Source: Bacillus glycinifermentans (lineage in GTDB: Bacteria; Bacillota; Bacilli; Bacillales; Bacillaceae). Taken from it: a stretch of 64,000 nt of DNA. Below the pieces are notes generated by a model. That model saw only the letters and a program-made list of their open reading frames with translations. It made no database searches and was not told where the DNA came from. Location of the stretch: assembly GCF_001042475.2 (NCBI RefSeq), contig NZ_LECW02000012.1:124001-188000 (forward strand), written 5' to 3'. Of the stretch, positions 24,452 to 33,185 are shown piece after piece; within the stretch, counting starts at the first letter, position 1, and the number at the start of each line of letters is the position of its first letter. The translations under genes and the position numbers were made by a program.

Positions 24452-25448
24452 TTTTCAGCCAATTGACAGAAGGCATGACAGCCAATCCTCCTGATCTTAT
24501 GCTGACCATCTCCTGAAATCCGCTCAGAAACCGTTCATACGCCGGTACCTGGGACAATAGATGGTCGAGTTTGTTCTCATAATAATGGTGCTCTGATTCC
24601 GGAGAGATATAATAGCCTTCAACCGTTTCAAAGTAATGAAGCGGAAACAGGAGCCTGCTGTACATGAGCCGCTTTGAAAAGGAAGAAAGCGGGCTGACCT
24701 GTTCATATTGCTGAAGAAATAACATCACCTCATTGAGATCGCCTTTTTGCTGAAACAGGCTTCTGGCGTATTCTGCGAGATCGCGCGCAGCATGATCAAA
24801 CACCCATTCTACGGGAACCTTGACCAAAGGCTCCTGCTTCCATGTCTCACAGGTGAGGCGCTGCTGGCAGATCGTCCCGGAATCAGCAGCCTGGGGCTGA
24901 TCATCCAATTCGGTATCTGCCAAATATTGAATAGCGTTTTCCGTTAAGCCGAGATAATAAGGGAACGATTCGATAAACCGTTTTTCAAAAGGCTGCAATG
25001 GCTGTGACTGCGATTTTTGAATCCAGAACTGCTCGAGCTGGTCGAGGCGTTTCCCCCACAATTCTTTCCACTGGCCGATCCTTGTCGTTTCTTTTACTTC
25101 ATAAGGATAGCCTCTCCCCTTTTGATGAAATTCGGCGAGCTCCGTACCGAACGGAAAAGACCGGTTCGTAAAACGGGGCACCGCCTGAAGCAGCACATAT
25201 GCCGTTTTTCCGTCCCTAAAAGTCATCTCCCCGTCCTTTGTGAACAAAAAAGAGGAAACGTATGGGTCGCGCTGTTCTTGCAAATACTGACTCATGTAAT
25301 ACAGCTCCGCGAGTTCGGCTTGGCTTAAATGGGAAACCGGGGCGATCAAAAACATGGAGTTGGGTGTTTGAAAGGTCTGGTAGGAGAGATATGACGAAAG
25401 TTCGCGAATGTAGATTCCGAATTTTTCTTTGATCAAATCCTTCACCAT
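24441..25448 (-). CDS. yutH: spore coat-associated protein YutH
   Basis: A 335-aa protein of the CotS/YutH group, related to aminoglycoside phosphotransferase-like kinases and found in the spore coat. The N-lobe with FLIAPVSHLSQAELAEL, the central VEWVFDHAARDLAEYARSL and the C-terminal YSRLLFPLHYFETVEGYY are recognisable. I do not see a clear catalytic HxD, so kinase activity is doubtful. GGAGTG precedes the ATG. A terminator-like hairpin sits just before the ribosome binding site (25461-25505). Expression in the mother cell is expected from the family. Confidence 0.85.
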   Translation of the reverse strand: MVKDLIKEKFGIYIRELSSYLSYQTFQTPNSMFLIAPVSHLSQAELAELYYMSQYLQEQRDPYVSSFLFTKDGEMTFRDGKTAYVLLQAVPRFTNRSFPFGTELAEFHQKGRGYPYEVKETTRIGQWKELWGKRLDQLEQFWIQKSQSQPLQPFEKRFIESFPYYLGLTENAIQYLADTELDDQPQAADSGTICQQRLTCETWKQEPLVKVPVEWVFDHAARDLAEYARSLFQQKGDLNEVMLFLQQYEQVSPLSSFSKRLMYSRLLFPLHYFETVEGYYISPESEHHYYENKLDHLLSQVPAYERFLSGFQEMVSIRSGGLAVMPSVNWLKRTP

Positions 25449-25460
25449 ACAACACTCCTT

Positions 25461-25505
25461 TAAAAAATGGCCTTCTACACATCGTAATCCATCAAGAAGC
25501 CATTT
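25461..25505 (-). terminator. terminator-like hairpin in the yutH leader
   Basis: On the minus strand AAATGGCTTCT (25505-25495) pairs with AGAAGGCCATTT (25476-25465) with one bulged base, followed by T6-A, and then the yutH AAAGGAGT. No minus-strand gene lies upstream, so it acts inside the yutH leader (attenuator) or insulates the divergent gene. Confidence 0.6.
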
Positions 25506-25583
25506 ATGAGTGAAAACGTTCTAAAATCGTTACGTTTTGCAGGACGTTTGTATACACTAAGTAAAAAAGATTGGGTGAATACG

Positions 25584-26084
25584 ATGCCGGAAAACAACAG
25601 CATGCACAAAATAGAATCGGCAGCAAAAGAGTGGCTGGAAAAACGGGGCGTCAAGATTTCCGAGATTGCGGATCTTGTCTACCTTTTACAAAAGAAATAT
25701 CATCCTGACATTACAAAAGAAGAATGTGAAGCGAATGTCAGCCGGGTCTTGAAGAAGCGCGAGGTTCAAAACGCCGTGCTTACCGGTATTCAGCTCGATA
25801 TGCTGGGAGAGCAGAAAAAGCTGTTGGAGCCTCTGCAATCCTTAATTGAGACAGATGAAAGCCTTTATGGCGTCGATGAAATTCTGTCATTTTCGATCAT
25901 CAATTTGTACGGCTCGATCGGTTATACCAATTACGGCTATATCGATAAAATAAAGCCCGGGGTGCTCGCCCGCTTAAACGATAAATCAACCGGGGAATGC
26001 CATACCTTTTTGGACGACATCGTCGGCGCCATTGCAGCCGCGGCCTCAAGCAGGCTCGCGCACCGGGCGAAAGACGCCGAATAA
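25584..26084 (+). CDS. yutG: phosphatidylglycerophosphatase A-like protein YutG
   Basis: A 166-aa protein of the PgpA-like family. EWLEKRGVKISEIADLVYLL opens it, and YGVDEILSFSIINLYGSIG and CHTFLDDIVGAIAAAASSRL are the two helical signatures carrying the acidic residues. I chose the ATG at 25584 (GGGTGA 5 bases upstream) because it gives exactly the B. subtilis length; the longer frame opens in the promoter region. It differs from membrane PgpA enzymes in lacking transmembrane helices, so its role in phospholipid synthesis is not certain. Confidence 0.88.
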   Translation: MPENNSMHKIESAAKEWLEKRGVKISEIADLVYLLQKKYHPDITKEECEANVSRVLKKREVQNAVLTGIQLDMLGEQKKLLEPLQSLIETDESLYGVDEILSFSIINLYGSIGYTNYGYIDKIKPGVLARLNDKSTGECHTFLDDIVGAIAAAASSRLAHRAKDAE

Positions 26085-26090
26085 AGCAAA

Positions 26091-26124
26091 AAAACACTTG
26101 CCTTCACGCGGGGGCAAGTGTTTT
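26091..26124. terminator. bidirectional terminator between yutG and yutF
   Basis: AAAACACTTGCC (26091-26102) pairs with GGCAAGTGTTTT (26113-26124). Confidence 0.88.
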
Positions 26125-26129
26125 CGTTT

Positions 26130-26900
26130 TTAGATGCGGTCCATCCATTCTGTCAGCGAATCGATCGTGTAAGTCGGCTTTTTGGCGTAAGCTTCAAGGT
26201 GTTCTTTTTTCGTCACTCCTGTGTGGACAAGAAGCGTATCCATTCCGGCATTCACGCCGGCCATAATATCGGTATCATAGTTGTCGCCCACCATCAGCGT
26301 CTCGCTGATGTCAGTTCCGAGAACCTTCATCGCCTGCTCCATAATGATCGGCTCAGGCTTTCCGATAAAAATCGGCTCTGTGCGCGTTGACACGGTCAAT
26401 ACTGACGTCAATGACCCGTTTCCAGGCAAAAGGCCTCTTTCGGTCGGAATCGCGATATCGCCGTTCGTCGAAATAAACGTCGCTCCATTCCGAATCGCCA
26501 GACAGCCGACGGCAAGCTTTTCGTATGTAATGCCGCGGTCGATGCCGACGACGACAAAGTCGGCGTTTTCCCCGCCGAACGTCAGGCCTTTTTCTTCAAT
26601 GGCCCTGCGGATTCCTTCTTCTCCGATCACATATACGGAAGCACCCGGCTTTTTCTCGGCGATGAAGTTTGCCGTCGCCATGCTTGTCGTAAACACCTGC
26701 TCTTCCGTTGCCGGAATATCAAAAGATACAAGCTTGTCCGCCACCTGCTTCGGCGTGCGCGAAGAATTGTTCGTCACGAATAAGTATGGAATGTTCCGCT
26801 CCTTCAGCTTTTTCACGAATTCGCAGGCTTCTTCGATTTTTTCCGTTCCTTTGTACATTGTTCCGTCTAAGTCGATTAAATATCCTTTGTATGTTTTCAT
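26130..26900 (-). CDS. yutF: HAD-family phosphatase YutF (NagD-like)
   Basis: A 256-aa haloacid dehalogenase-type phosphatase. Motif I GYLIDLDGTMYKG (nucleophile Asp10 and acid Asp12), motif II LFVTNNSSRTP, motif III Lys in FIGKPEP, and motif IV MVGDNYDTDI are all intact. The C2-type cap between motifs II and III matches NagD/AraL relatives. Cytoplasmic, with broad sugar-phosphate or nucleotide phosphatase activity expected. It is followed upstream by yutE and yutD on the same strand in a probable operon. Confidence 0.92.
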   Translation of the reverse strand: MKTYKGYLIDLDGTMYKGTEKIEEACEFVKKLKERNIPYLFVTNNSSRTPKQVADKLVSFDIPATEEQVFTTSMATANFIAEKKPGASVYVIGEEGIRRAIEEKGLTFGGENADFVVVGIDRGITYEKLAVGCLAIRNGATFISTNGDIAIPTERGLLPGNGSLTSVLTVSTRTEPIFIGKPEPIIMEQAMKVLGTDISETLMVGDNYDTDIMAGVNAGMDTLLVHTGVTKKEHLEAYAKKPTYTIDSLTEWMDRI

Positions 26901-26918
26901 GTGTTACACTCCAGTTTA

Positions 26919-27359
26919 TTAATGCGGTTTAAATGCGGATACAGGACCGAGCTCATTGTTTAAATAATCGCGGATCCGGACGGGAAATGCCTCAAGCGCT
27001 TCCGCGTGCGTTTTCAGCAAGTTTTCCAATTCCCCGTGGCTGACATTTAAATAATCCTGAACGAGCGCTTTCCGGCAGGCGATCAGCTGTTTCAGATCTT
27101 CGCCTTCCGTTTGGCTGACGACCTTCTCATCAGCCAGTATATCCATGATGTCGTCATAGCTTCCCGGATCTCTCATAATGAAGCCGTCAATCATATCGTT
27201 TCCTACGTCCAATATACTTTCGATCAGCGTATGGCCGATCCTCTCAAGCGCCTTTTTTTCGATGTCTGACGCCCATTCAGTCTGCTTGTGAAACAGCCGG
27301 AGCTGTTCTTCAAAAAAATTCAGCGTGTTTTCAATTTTGTTTCGATCGACAAAATACAT
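26919..27359 (-). CDS. yutE: DUF86 (HepT-like) protein YutE
   Basis: A 146-aa all-helical DUF86 protein. In HepT toxins the signature is R-x4-6-H-x-Y. Here the corresponding stretch is CRKALVQDYLNV, so Arg and Tyr are kept but His is Gln. No MNT antitoxin gene (nucleotidyltransferase) is adjacent. I read this as a housekeeping, non-toxic paralogue, as in B. subtilis where yutE also stands without a partner. Function unknown. Confidence 0.85.
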   Translation of the reverse strand: MYFVDRNKIENTLNFFEEQLRLFHKQTEWASDIEKKALERIGHTLIESILDVGNDMIDGFIMRDPGSYDDIMDILADEKVVSQTEGEDLKQLIACRKALVQDYLNVSHGELENLLKTHAEALEAFPVRIRDYLNNELGPVSAFKPH

Positions 27360-27383
27360 AGCGGCATCCCCTTTTATGACCGA

Positions 27384-27659
27384 TTATTTTCGCAAGCGTT
27401 TTAACACAAAATACGCGCAGCCGAAATTGCAGTATTCGTAAATATATTCATCAAGGGTGCTGATTTTTGTATCAAAGGTCGCCTTTTGATTTTGATCATC
27501 AAAAAAGCCTTTCAGCCTCAGCTGGCTGTACCCCCAGTCCCCGACAATGTAGTCGTATTTATTTAAAATATCAGAGTATCTTGCTTTAAACGCGTCTTCA
27601 TTAAATCCGTTTTTCACATCTTTGACGACTTCAAATGCAGCGTTCTGAACGACAATCAT
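27384..27659 (-). CDS. yutD: DUF1027 protein YutD
   Basis: A 91-aa protein typical of the YutD family: VVQNAAFEVVKDVKNGFNE, YDYIVGDWGYSQLRLKGFFD and the closing cysteine pair EYCNFGCAYFVLK. AGAGGTG precedes the ATG at 27659; the frame continues ten codons upstream without support. It is widespread in Firmicutes and of unknown function. It lies 24 bp before yutE, so the two are likely co-transcribed. Confidence 0.88.
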   Translation of the reverse strand: MIVVQNAAFEVVKDVKNGFNEDAFKARYSDILNKYDYIVGDWGYSQLRLKGFFDDQNQKATFDTKISTLDEYIYEYCNFGCAYFVLKRLRK

Positions 27660-27762
27660 TCTTTTCACCTCTTTTATATGATAATTCAAACACCAGCCGC
27701 CATCAATTGCTAAGAATAAATCTTCCTCTTTGGAAAAGCTATAGATAAGGAGGAAATGCAGG

Positions 27763-28362
27763 ATGAAAACAAAAATGCTTTTAACTATTTTGCTGCTGGC
27801 TCCGCTGTCCGGATGCCAGCAGGCTTTAAACGATAAGAATCACAATGATATTTATGATGAAGACGGCAATACCGTCCACGTCGCAGATCGGAACCGCCAG
27901 TACAACCAAAGCTTCAGAAACGATGATCGAAAAGGCAGGTTCGGTTATGCGCGCCATCAGGCAACCCCTGTTAAAAACAAAGATAAAACACAGGCCCCAA
28001 AAATCAACCGGGAAGAAATGGCTCATATTATATCTAGTTTAACGGTTCAGCTTCCCAATATTCAAGATGCCTCGGCGCTTGTAACGGATGAAGAGGCGCT
28101 TGTCGTCTACCGGACAGGTTCGAAGCAGCGTGAGGAAACCGCTGATCAGGTGAAAAAAACGGCGGCCTCCGTCGTTCCGAGGTACTACCATATCTATATA
28201 TCGGATAATCCGAATTTAATGCAGTCCATCGCCAACTTCAGCTCGCTCGGCTCCAATTCAAGAAACGTCGATCAGCTGATGGCCGATACGATCGAGGAAA
28301 TGAAAAAATCACCTCAAGGAAACGTTTCGACGGACGGAAAGGGAAAAAAAACCGAATTCTAG
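27763..28362 (+). CDS. yutC: YhcN/YlaJ-family sporulation lipoprotein YutC
   Basis: A 199-aa lipoprotein. Signal peptide and lipobox LSGC put the lipidated cysteine at residue 18. A polar linker follows, then the YhcN/YlaJ domain (about 85-180: IISSLTVQLPNIQDASALVT, SVVPRYYHIYISDNPNL). Family members are made in the forespore and sit in its membrane. GGAGG precedes the ATG. It is divergent from yutD and convergent with lipA across a shared terminator. Confidence 0.88.
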   Translation: MKTKMLLTILLLAPLSGCQQALNDKNHNDIYDEDGNTVHVADRNRQYNQSFRNDDRKGRFGYARHQATPVKNKDKTQAPKINREEMAHIISSLTVQLPNIQDASALVTDEEALVVYRTGSKQREETADQVKKTAASVVPRYYHIYISDNPNLMQSIANFSSLGSNSRNVDQLMADTIEEMKKSPQGNVSTDGKGKKTEF

Positions 28363-28371
28363 GACACGAAA

Positions 28372-28396
28372 AAAACGCCAGACATTCTGGCGTTTT
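28372..28396. terminator. bidirectional terminator between yutC and lipA
   Basis: AAAACGCCAGA (28372-28382) pairs with TCTGGCGTTTT (28386-28396) around CAT. Confidence 0.9.
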
Positions 28397-28414
28397 CAAT
28401 TTGTCCTTCGGCAA

Positions 28415-29311
28415 TCAGGCATTGGCCTGCCGTTTTTTGGACGCTTCATTGACCTGTTCATCGGCATGGTAGGAAGAACGGACAAGAGGCCCTGCCTCAC
28501 AGTGGCTGAAGCCTTTTTCCATGGCGATCTCTTTCAGTTCGGCAAATTCATCAGGGTGGTAGTATTTCTGCACTTTCAAATGCTTTTTGGACGGCTGCAA
28601 ATATTGGCCGATTGCCATAATGTCGACGTTGTTGGCCAGCAGGTCATCCATCGTTTCAATGATTTCTTCTTTTGTTTCGCCAAGGCCGATCATGATGCTC
28701 GATTTCGTCGGGATATCAGGCTGCATTTCTTTGGCGCGGCGCAAAAATTCCAAAGAACGTTCATATGTAGCTCTTGCACGGACTCTCGGCGTCAGCCTGC
28801 GGACCGTCTCAATGTTGTGGTTCAAAATGTCCGGCCGGGCATCCATAAGCATTTTTAAATTATCGTAGTCTCCGCCCATATCGGAAGGAAGAACTTCAAT
28901 TGTCGTAAAAGGATTTTTTCTCCGGACGGCGCGCACGGTTTCTGCGAAAACGCCAGCTCCTCCGTCCTTCAAATCGTCCCGGGCGACGGCTGTAATGACC
29001 GCATGCTTCAGATTCATGAGGCTGACGGAATCCGCGACGCGTTCCGGTTCTTGCAAATCAAGCTCTGTCGGCAAGCCGGTTTTCACCGCACAGAAGCGGC
29101 AGGCTCTCGTACAGACGGATCCGAGAATCATAAACGTTGCAGTCCGTCTGACCGCCCAGCATTCATGAATATTCGGACATTTCGCCTCTTCGCACACCGT
29201 ATGCAGGTTGTTTTCTCTCATTAATTTCTTTAGGCCCGTATAGTTTTTATTCGTATTAAGCTTTATTTTCAGCCATTCGGGCTTTCTGAGGTGCTCGTCT
29301 TTCTTTGCCAA
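28415..29311 (-). CDS. lipA: lipoyl synthase
   Basis: A 298-aa radical SAM enzyme inserting two sulfurs into octanoyl groups on lipoyl domains. The auxiliary cluster ligands are in [13 protein letters not shown] (Cys-x4-Cys-x5-Cys), the radical SAM ligands in [10 protein letters not shown] (CxxxCxxC), and the C-terminal Ser is in [13 protein letters not shown] take the TTG at 29311, 9 bases after GGAG, because it reproduces the B. subtilis start and length; an ATG two codons earlier lies only 3 bases from the site. It is monocistronic. Confidence 0.96.
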   Translation of the reverse strand: MAKKDEHLRKPEWLKIKLNTNKNYTGLKKLMRENNLHTVCEEAKCPNIHECWAVRRTATFMILGSVCTRACRFCAVKTGLPTELDLQEPERVADSVSLMNLKHAVITAVARDDLKDGGAGVFAETVRAVRRKNPFTTIEVLPSDMGGDYDNLKMLMDARPDILNHNIETVRRLTPRVRARATYERSLEFLRRAKEMQPDIPTKSSIMIGLGETKEEIIETMDDLLANNVDIMAIGQYLQPSKKHLKVQKYYHPDEFAELKEIAMEKGFSHCEAGPLVRSSYHADEQVNEASKKRQANA

Positions 29312-29567
29312 TTCCATCAACTCCACTCGTGGATAGTAATCATGTTTTGCTACGAAAATGTAAGGACTTAGGCGATGGATTTCGTCCCTTGCCTGTTGGA
29401 ACCGCTTAAAAAACTTAAAAACTTGTCTTTAGTCACTTTAACATACGACAGATTTGCGGACAAGACATTGGTTTTTTTCAATATAGAATTGCTAACATTT
29501 TCTTATTATCGTTTCTACCGTTTGTCGCACACTATACACAATTAAACGGAAAGGAGCCAATGATATT

Positions 29568-30551
29568 GTGAAAGTCGTATTATCCGTTCTCATTCTCCTT
29601 TTAGCCATCGTTCAGCCTTGCGCTTTGGGAAAGGAACATACAGCGTCAGTTCTAAAAAAAAGGATGGCGCTTTACCATAGGGCGGAAGCTGCGACCCAAA
29701 TCCCCTGGTACGTTTTCGCTGCCGTTGATCAATACGAAATCAACATTCGCAAGAACCGCAAAGACCTGCCGAAAAAAAAGGGATATACCGGGATCTACAT
29801 TCCGCAGGACATCTGGAGCGGTCCTGAAAATCCAAACCAAAATGATACATCTCCGCTCAGCATTAAGGTGTTTGACGGAATCGGAATGGACGGCAATGGA
29901 GACGGCCGGGCGGAAGCTGATAATGACGACGATGTCCTGTATACGTTCGGCAAATATTTAACGACATATGGAAACGATCTTGCAAACATCCGCATCGGGC
30001 TTTGGGAGTTTTACGAAAGGGATCAGTCGGTCGGCATCATTACGGGATTTATCAAACTTTTTCGCAAATACGGCCACATTGATTTAGGCGCGCACGCGTT
30101 TCCCCTCCCCATCCGGTCGGATTACAGCTACAGAAGCACATGGGGAGACGCCCGCGGCTTCGGGGGCAGACGCATTCACGAAGGAACCGACCTGTTTGCC
30201 CATCACGGAGTTCCTGTTCGGTCGACATGCTACGGAATCATCGAAATGAAAGGCTGGAACCGCTTTGGCGGCTGGAGAATCGGAATCAGGGACATCCATA
30301 ATACGTATCACTACTTCGCCCATCTGAACGGATTCAGCAAAGGTTTAAAAGTCGGGCAGATCGTCGAGCCCGGCCAGGTGATCGGCTCCGTCGGAAACAC
30401 CGGATACGGGCCTCCGGGCACGTCGGGAAAATTTCCGCCCCATCTCCACTATGGCATGTACAAGGACAACGGCAGAAGCGAGTGGTCATTTGATCCGTAT
30501 CCTTATTTAAAAGCATGGGAGCGAAAAGAGCTCAGGCAGAAGAAAAAATAA
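29568..30551 (+). CDS. lytH: sporulation L-Ala-D-Glu endopeptidase LytH
   Basis: A 327-aa secreted M23-family peptidase that shapes spore cortex peptidoglycan. Signal peptide residues 1-21. The M23 zinc ligands are in RRIHEGTDLFAHHG and PPHLHYGMYK, with TYHYFAHLNGF between. The GTG at 29568 follows AAAGGAG at 11 bases. CACACTATA upstream is close to a sigma-K -10 box, consistent with late mother-cell expression known for lytH; that promoter call is weak. It is convergent with yunB. Confidence 0.92.
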   Translation: MKVVLSVLILLLAIVQPCALGKEHTASVLKKRMALYHRAEAATQIPWYVFAAVDQYEINIRKNRKDLPKKKGYTGIYIPQDIWSGPENPNQNDTSPLSIKVFDGIGMDGNGDGRAEADNDDDVLYTFGKYLTTYGNDLANIRIGLWEFYERDQSVGIITGFIKLFRKYGHIDLGAHAFPLPIRSDYSYRSTWGDARGFGGRRIHEGTDLFAHHGVPVRSTCYGIIEMKGWNRFGGWRIGIRDIHNTYHYFAHLNGFSKGLKVGQIVEPGQVIGSVGNTGYGPPGTSGKFPPHLHYGMYKDNGRSEWSFDPYPYLKAWERKELRQKKK

Positions 30552-30580
30552 AAACATCCCGTTTCCCCCGGGATGTTTTT
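30551..30580. terminator. terminator between lytH and yunB
   Basis: AAAACATCCC (30551-30560) pairs with GGGATGTTTT, followed by T and ACTC. Confidence 0.85.
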
Positions 30581-31340
30581 ACTCTTTTTCTTCGGCTTTT
30601 TCGTCTTTGGACGGAATTTGGATCGACGGGGACGTCCGGCTTCCGCTGCCGCTGTAGAAATCGGGCACATCTCCGTGTATCGCCTGAATCGTCGCCGGTA
30701 TCGTATTTTTGACAACCGCCGTCTTTGTCGCAAACGGAATGACGACCCGCACCTTTACTTCGACAAGCACGCCGATGTTAATTAAGGCGTTATTAATCCC
30801 GTAAGGCTTGACGCTTTCTTTCACATCTGTAAAGACGTCGCCGACGATGTTGAGGCGCACGGGAATTTTTGGACCGAGGTTTCCGAGCAGCGAGTTGCCG
30901 GTGGTCTGGCCGAGGGGAATTTGATAAATGACGCCGTCATCCCGGCCTTCTGTCGTTTTTGCAGAAGAATTAAATTCTTCCGTTTCGGTTTCTTTCAGAT
31001 TGTCGTGAAGCGCATGTGTAATTTTATTTTTCATATCCGTGACAACGTGTGAATTAAAATCGACCGTCGTTACTTTTCCGTTTTCGCTTGTTTTCATCTC
31101 GATCATGTTCTGTACATTTTTGTCTTTGCTAATATAGCTTTCGACCGCTTCCTGGATGACATGCGTTGCAATTCTGTTCGTTTCCATTTCCGCAATGTTC
31201 AAAAGCGTCGGCTTGATCGAGGAGTTGATGATCAATAAGCTGACCGTTGTTGAAAATATAAATATCACAAAAGAAAGGAGCATGACATACCGAAAAGGCA
31301 AAGGTCCTCTTTTAGAAAGAGGGCCGCGAAATCTCCGCAA
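30579..31340 (-). CDS. yunB: sporulation protein YunB
   Basis: A 253-aa protein with one N-terminal membrane segment (about residues 18-40, RYVMLLSFVIFIFSTTVSLL). The extracytoplasmic YunB domain follows, with IPLGQTTGNSLLGNLGPKIP and VRLNIVGDVFTDVKESVKPY as family signatures. The C-terminal tail is Ser/Glu-rich. Related to SpoIIR-era mother-cell genes in B. subtilis and needed for normal sporulation. It is transcribed alone, convergent with lytH. Confidence 0.9.
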   Translation of the reverse strand: MRRFRGPLSKRGPLPFRYVMLLSFVIFIFSTTVSLLIINSSIKPTLLNIAEMETNRIATHVIQEAVESYISKDKNVQNMIEMKTSENGKVTTVDFNSHVVTDMKNKITHALHDNLKETETEEFNSSAKTTEGRDDGVIYQIPLGQTTGNSLLGNLGPKIPVRLNIVGDVFTDVKESVKPYGINNALINIGVLVEVKVRVVIPFATKTAVVKNTIPATIQAIHGDVPDFYSGSGSRTSPSIQIPSKDEKAEEKE

Positions 31341-31410
31341 TGCAAAATCCCCCCTTACATCACAATGTGTATGCTTGTAAGAGAGGATATACGCTTCAAA
31401 CAGACAACTT

Positions 31411-31716
31411 TTACTCCGCCATTTTTAAAAGCGCCTCTTTGCCGCTCATGCCGGCGTTTATGCCGAGTTCTTTGGCCGCGTCTGTAACCGATTCGAGCGG
31501 GGCGCTGAGAAGCTCGTCGATCGTTCGGACCCCGACCGCTCTTGCGGCGACGATTTTCCGTTCCTTTAATTTATCATTCAGCAGGGCGACATCAAGCGCT
31601 CCGCACATAATATATCCATGATCGTTCGTTACCGCCATAAAGTTCGTTTTCGGCAGTTTGACGGTCACAGCGATGAACGGCCGGTCTTCTATCATAATCG
31701 GAGTTACATTCACCAC
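31411..31716 (-). CDS. yunC: DUF1805 protein YunC
   Basis: A 101-aa protein of the DUF1805 family: PFIAVTVKLPKTNFMAVTND, GYIMCGALDVALLNDKL and ARAVGVRTIDELLSAPL. GTG codons at 31716 and 31713 give good spacing from AAGGGGGG; a TTG at 31722 is too near. The ribosome binding site is buried in a hairpin (31725-31760). It follows yunD in the yunF-E-D-C direction. Function unknown. Confidence 0.85.
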   Translation of the reverse strand: MVNVTPIMIEDRPFIAVTVKLPKTNFMAVTNDHGYIMCGALDVALLNDKLKERKIVAARAVGVRTIDELLSAPLESVTDAAKELGINAGMSGKEALLKMAE

Positions 31717-31724
31717 TTTCAAAT

Positions 31725-31760
31725 CCCCCCTTTACCATTAATGTATGGCAAAAGCGGGGG
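31725..31760 (-). promoter_or_regulatory. hairpin covering the yunC ribosome binding site
   Basis: C6TTT (31725-31733) pairs with AAAGCG5 (31751-31760), with an inner CCAT/ATGG stem and loop TAATGT. On the mRNA the G6 run is the yunC Shine-Dalgarno, so translation would be restrained unless the hairpin opens. Confidence 0.6.
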
Positions 31761-31790
31761 ACTTGTTCCCGTTTACCAGAAGAAGCTTTC

Positions 31791-33161
31791 TCAACGATCG
31801 GCCCGGCATGTCTGTTCCAGCTTCCAGGCCAACAGATCCCGCAGGAATTCCGGCATGAAATATTCAATGTCACCGGCATCACGAATCGCCGGGAAAAGGG
31901 TTCCGAGCGTAAACATGTCAATGGTTGCGAGCGTATACGTGCGGCCCGGCTCGATTTCGGCTCCGGCGACTGTGAGCTTTTCTGCATCAAGAGCGGAGTA
32001 CATCATTTTTCCCATCACCTTTCCCCGGAAGCCGAGCCCTTTGATATGAAGCTGCTCCATTTCCTCAGCTGAAGCCTGGAGGACGATTTCCTTCAACTCA
32101 TCTCCCGTCAGTTTTACTTTGACCGGGTTGATCGGGTGCGGACAGATGCGGTGGATGTCGCCTCTTGTCACCGGTCCGGCTGAAAGGGAGCCGAGCAGAA
32201 TTCCGGCATTGACCATGCCGATATCGGCATCACACCATTTCTTTAGCGCATCGGCCAGCATTTGAGGCAGAGCTGAAGCTTGGAACCATTCGGCTGTAAG
32301 CGGATGATCCAATTGAGCCACTTCCTCCCGAAGCACAGCCCGGGCCTGCTCCATTTTTTCCATGAGGAAAGCAGATGTTTCCTCCGATTCTCCGTTCCAA
32401 TCTGAAGTCTTCTGTACACTCGCTTTTTTTTCGGAAACGGTCCTCCTGTCAAGATCAAAAGTCAGTTCGACATGGCTGGCATAGTTTCCATACTTTTCGG
32501 CGCAAGCGAGCAAAACGCCGTTTTTCATCATGCCGTCCTCCAGCAAATGGTGCGTGTGGGAACCGAGGATCAAATCGATTTCGGGAAACCGCTCCGCTGC
32601 CTTTTGATCGTCCAGGATGCCCAAATGAGAAAGAAGGATCGTGATGTCGGCTTTTCCTTTGACTTCTTTCAGCACCCGGGCGATGCTTTCAAAGGCGTCG
32701 GTTACCTTCCAATCGAGCTGTGCATAGATCGGATAATACGGGACCGTTACGCCGAGTACGGCGATCGTGATGCCGCTTTTTAGCGTTTTGATCCAATACG
32801 GCTCTGCCCATGACGGTCTGATTCCGCTTGTATCAAACAGGTTGGAAACGATGACCGGAAATTCCGCTTGACGATAGAGCGCATCGAGCTCTTCGTGCGG
32901 GAGCGTGATTCCTTCGTTGTTGCCAATCGTGACCGCGTCATAGCGCAGACGATTCAAGAGCTCCACATTCGCTTTTCCGAAGGTCGCTTCAGATATCGGG
33001 TGAAACCTGTCGACATGGTCGCCGATATCAAACAGAAGCACTTCCTCATCTTCCGCTGTGTGTTTTTGCCTTTGTTTCCCGATGTAATCAACGATGGCCG
33101 GCCAGTTTTCAAAATGGCTGTGCAGATCATTTGTATGATAGATATGGAGCTTTTCCCGCAT
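31791..33161 (-). CDS. yunD: 5'-nucleotidase/2',3'-cyclic phosphodiesterase-like metallophosphoesterase YunD
   Basis: The 456-aa protein has a metallophosphatase domain at residues 1-230: HTNDLHSHF (metal Asp/His), LFDIGDHVD, TIGNNEG, LLSHLG, LGSHTHH. A 5'-nucleotidase C-terminal domain follows (about 270-430: GMVNAGILLGSLSAG, CPHPINPVKVKLTGDELKEI). There is no signal peptide, so it is cytoplasmic, unlike secreted UshA. It is the third gene of a probable yunF-yunE-yunD-yunC unit; YunE starts 24 bp upstream. Confidence 0.92.
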   Translation of the reverse strand: MREKLHIYHTNDLHSHFENWPAIVDYIGKQRQKHTAEDEEVLLFDIGDHVDRFHPISEATFGKANVELLNRLRYDAVTIGNNEGITLPHEELDALYRQAEFPVIVSNLFDTSGIRPSWAEPYWIKTLKSGITIAVLGVTVPYYPIYAQLDWKVTDAFESIARVLKEVKGKADITILLSHLGILDDQKAAERFPEIDLILGSHTHHLLEDGMMKNGVLLACAEKYGNYASHVELTFDLDRRTVSEKKASVQKTSDWNGESEETSAFLMEKMEQARAVLREEVAQLDHPLTAEWFQASALPQMLADALKKWCDADIGMVNAGILLGSLSAGPVTRGDIHRICPHPINPVKVKLTGDELKEIVLQASAEEMEQLHIKGLGFRGKVMGKMMYSALDAEKLTVAGAEIEPGRTYTLATIDMFTLGTLFPAIRDAGDIEYFMPEFLRDLLAWKLEQTCRADR

Positions 33162-33185
33162 GCAAATCTCTCCCTAACGTATAAA

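Noticed and set aside
31592-31990. 132-codon frame across the yunD-yunC junction
   Set aside because: It is a shadow of two genes with clear family membership and has Ser/Arg-rich composition typical of off-frame reading.
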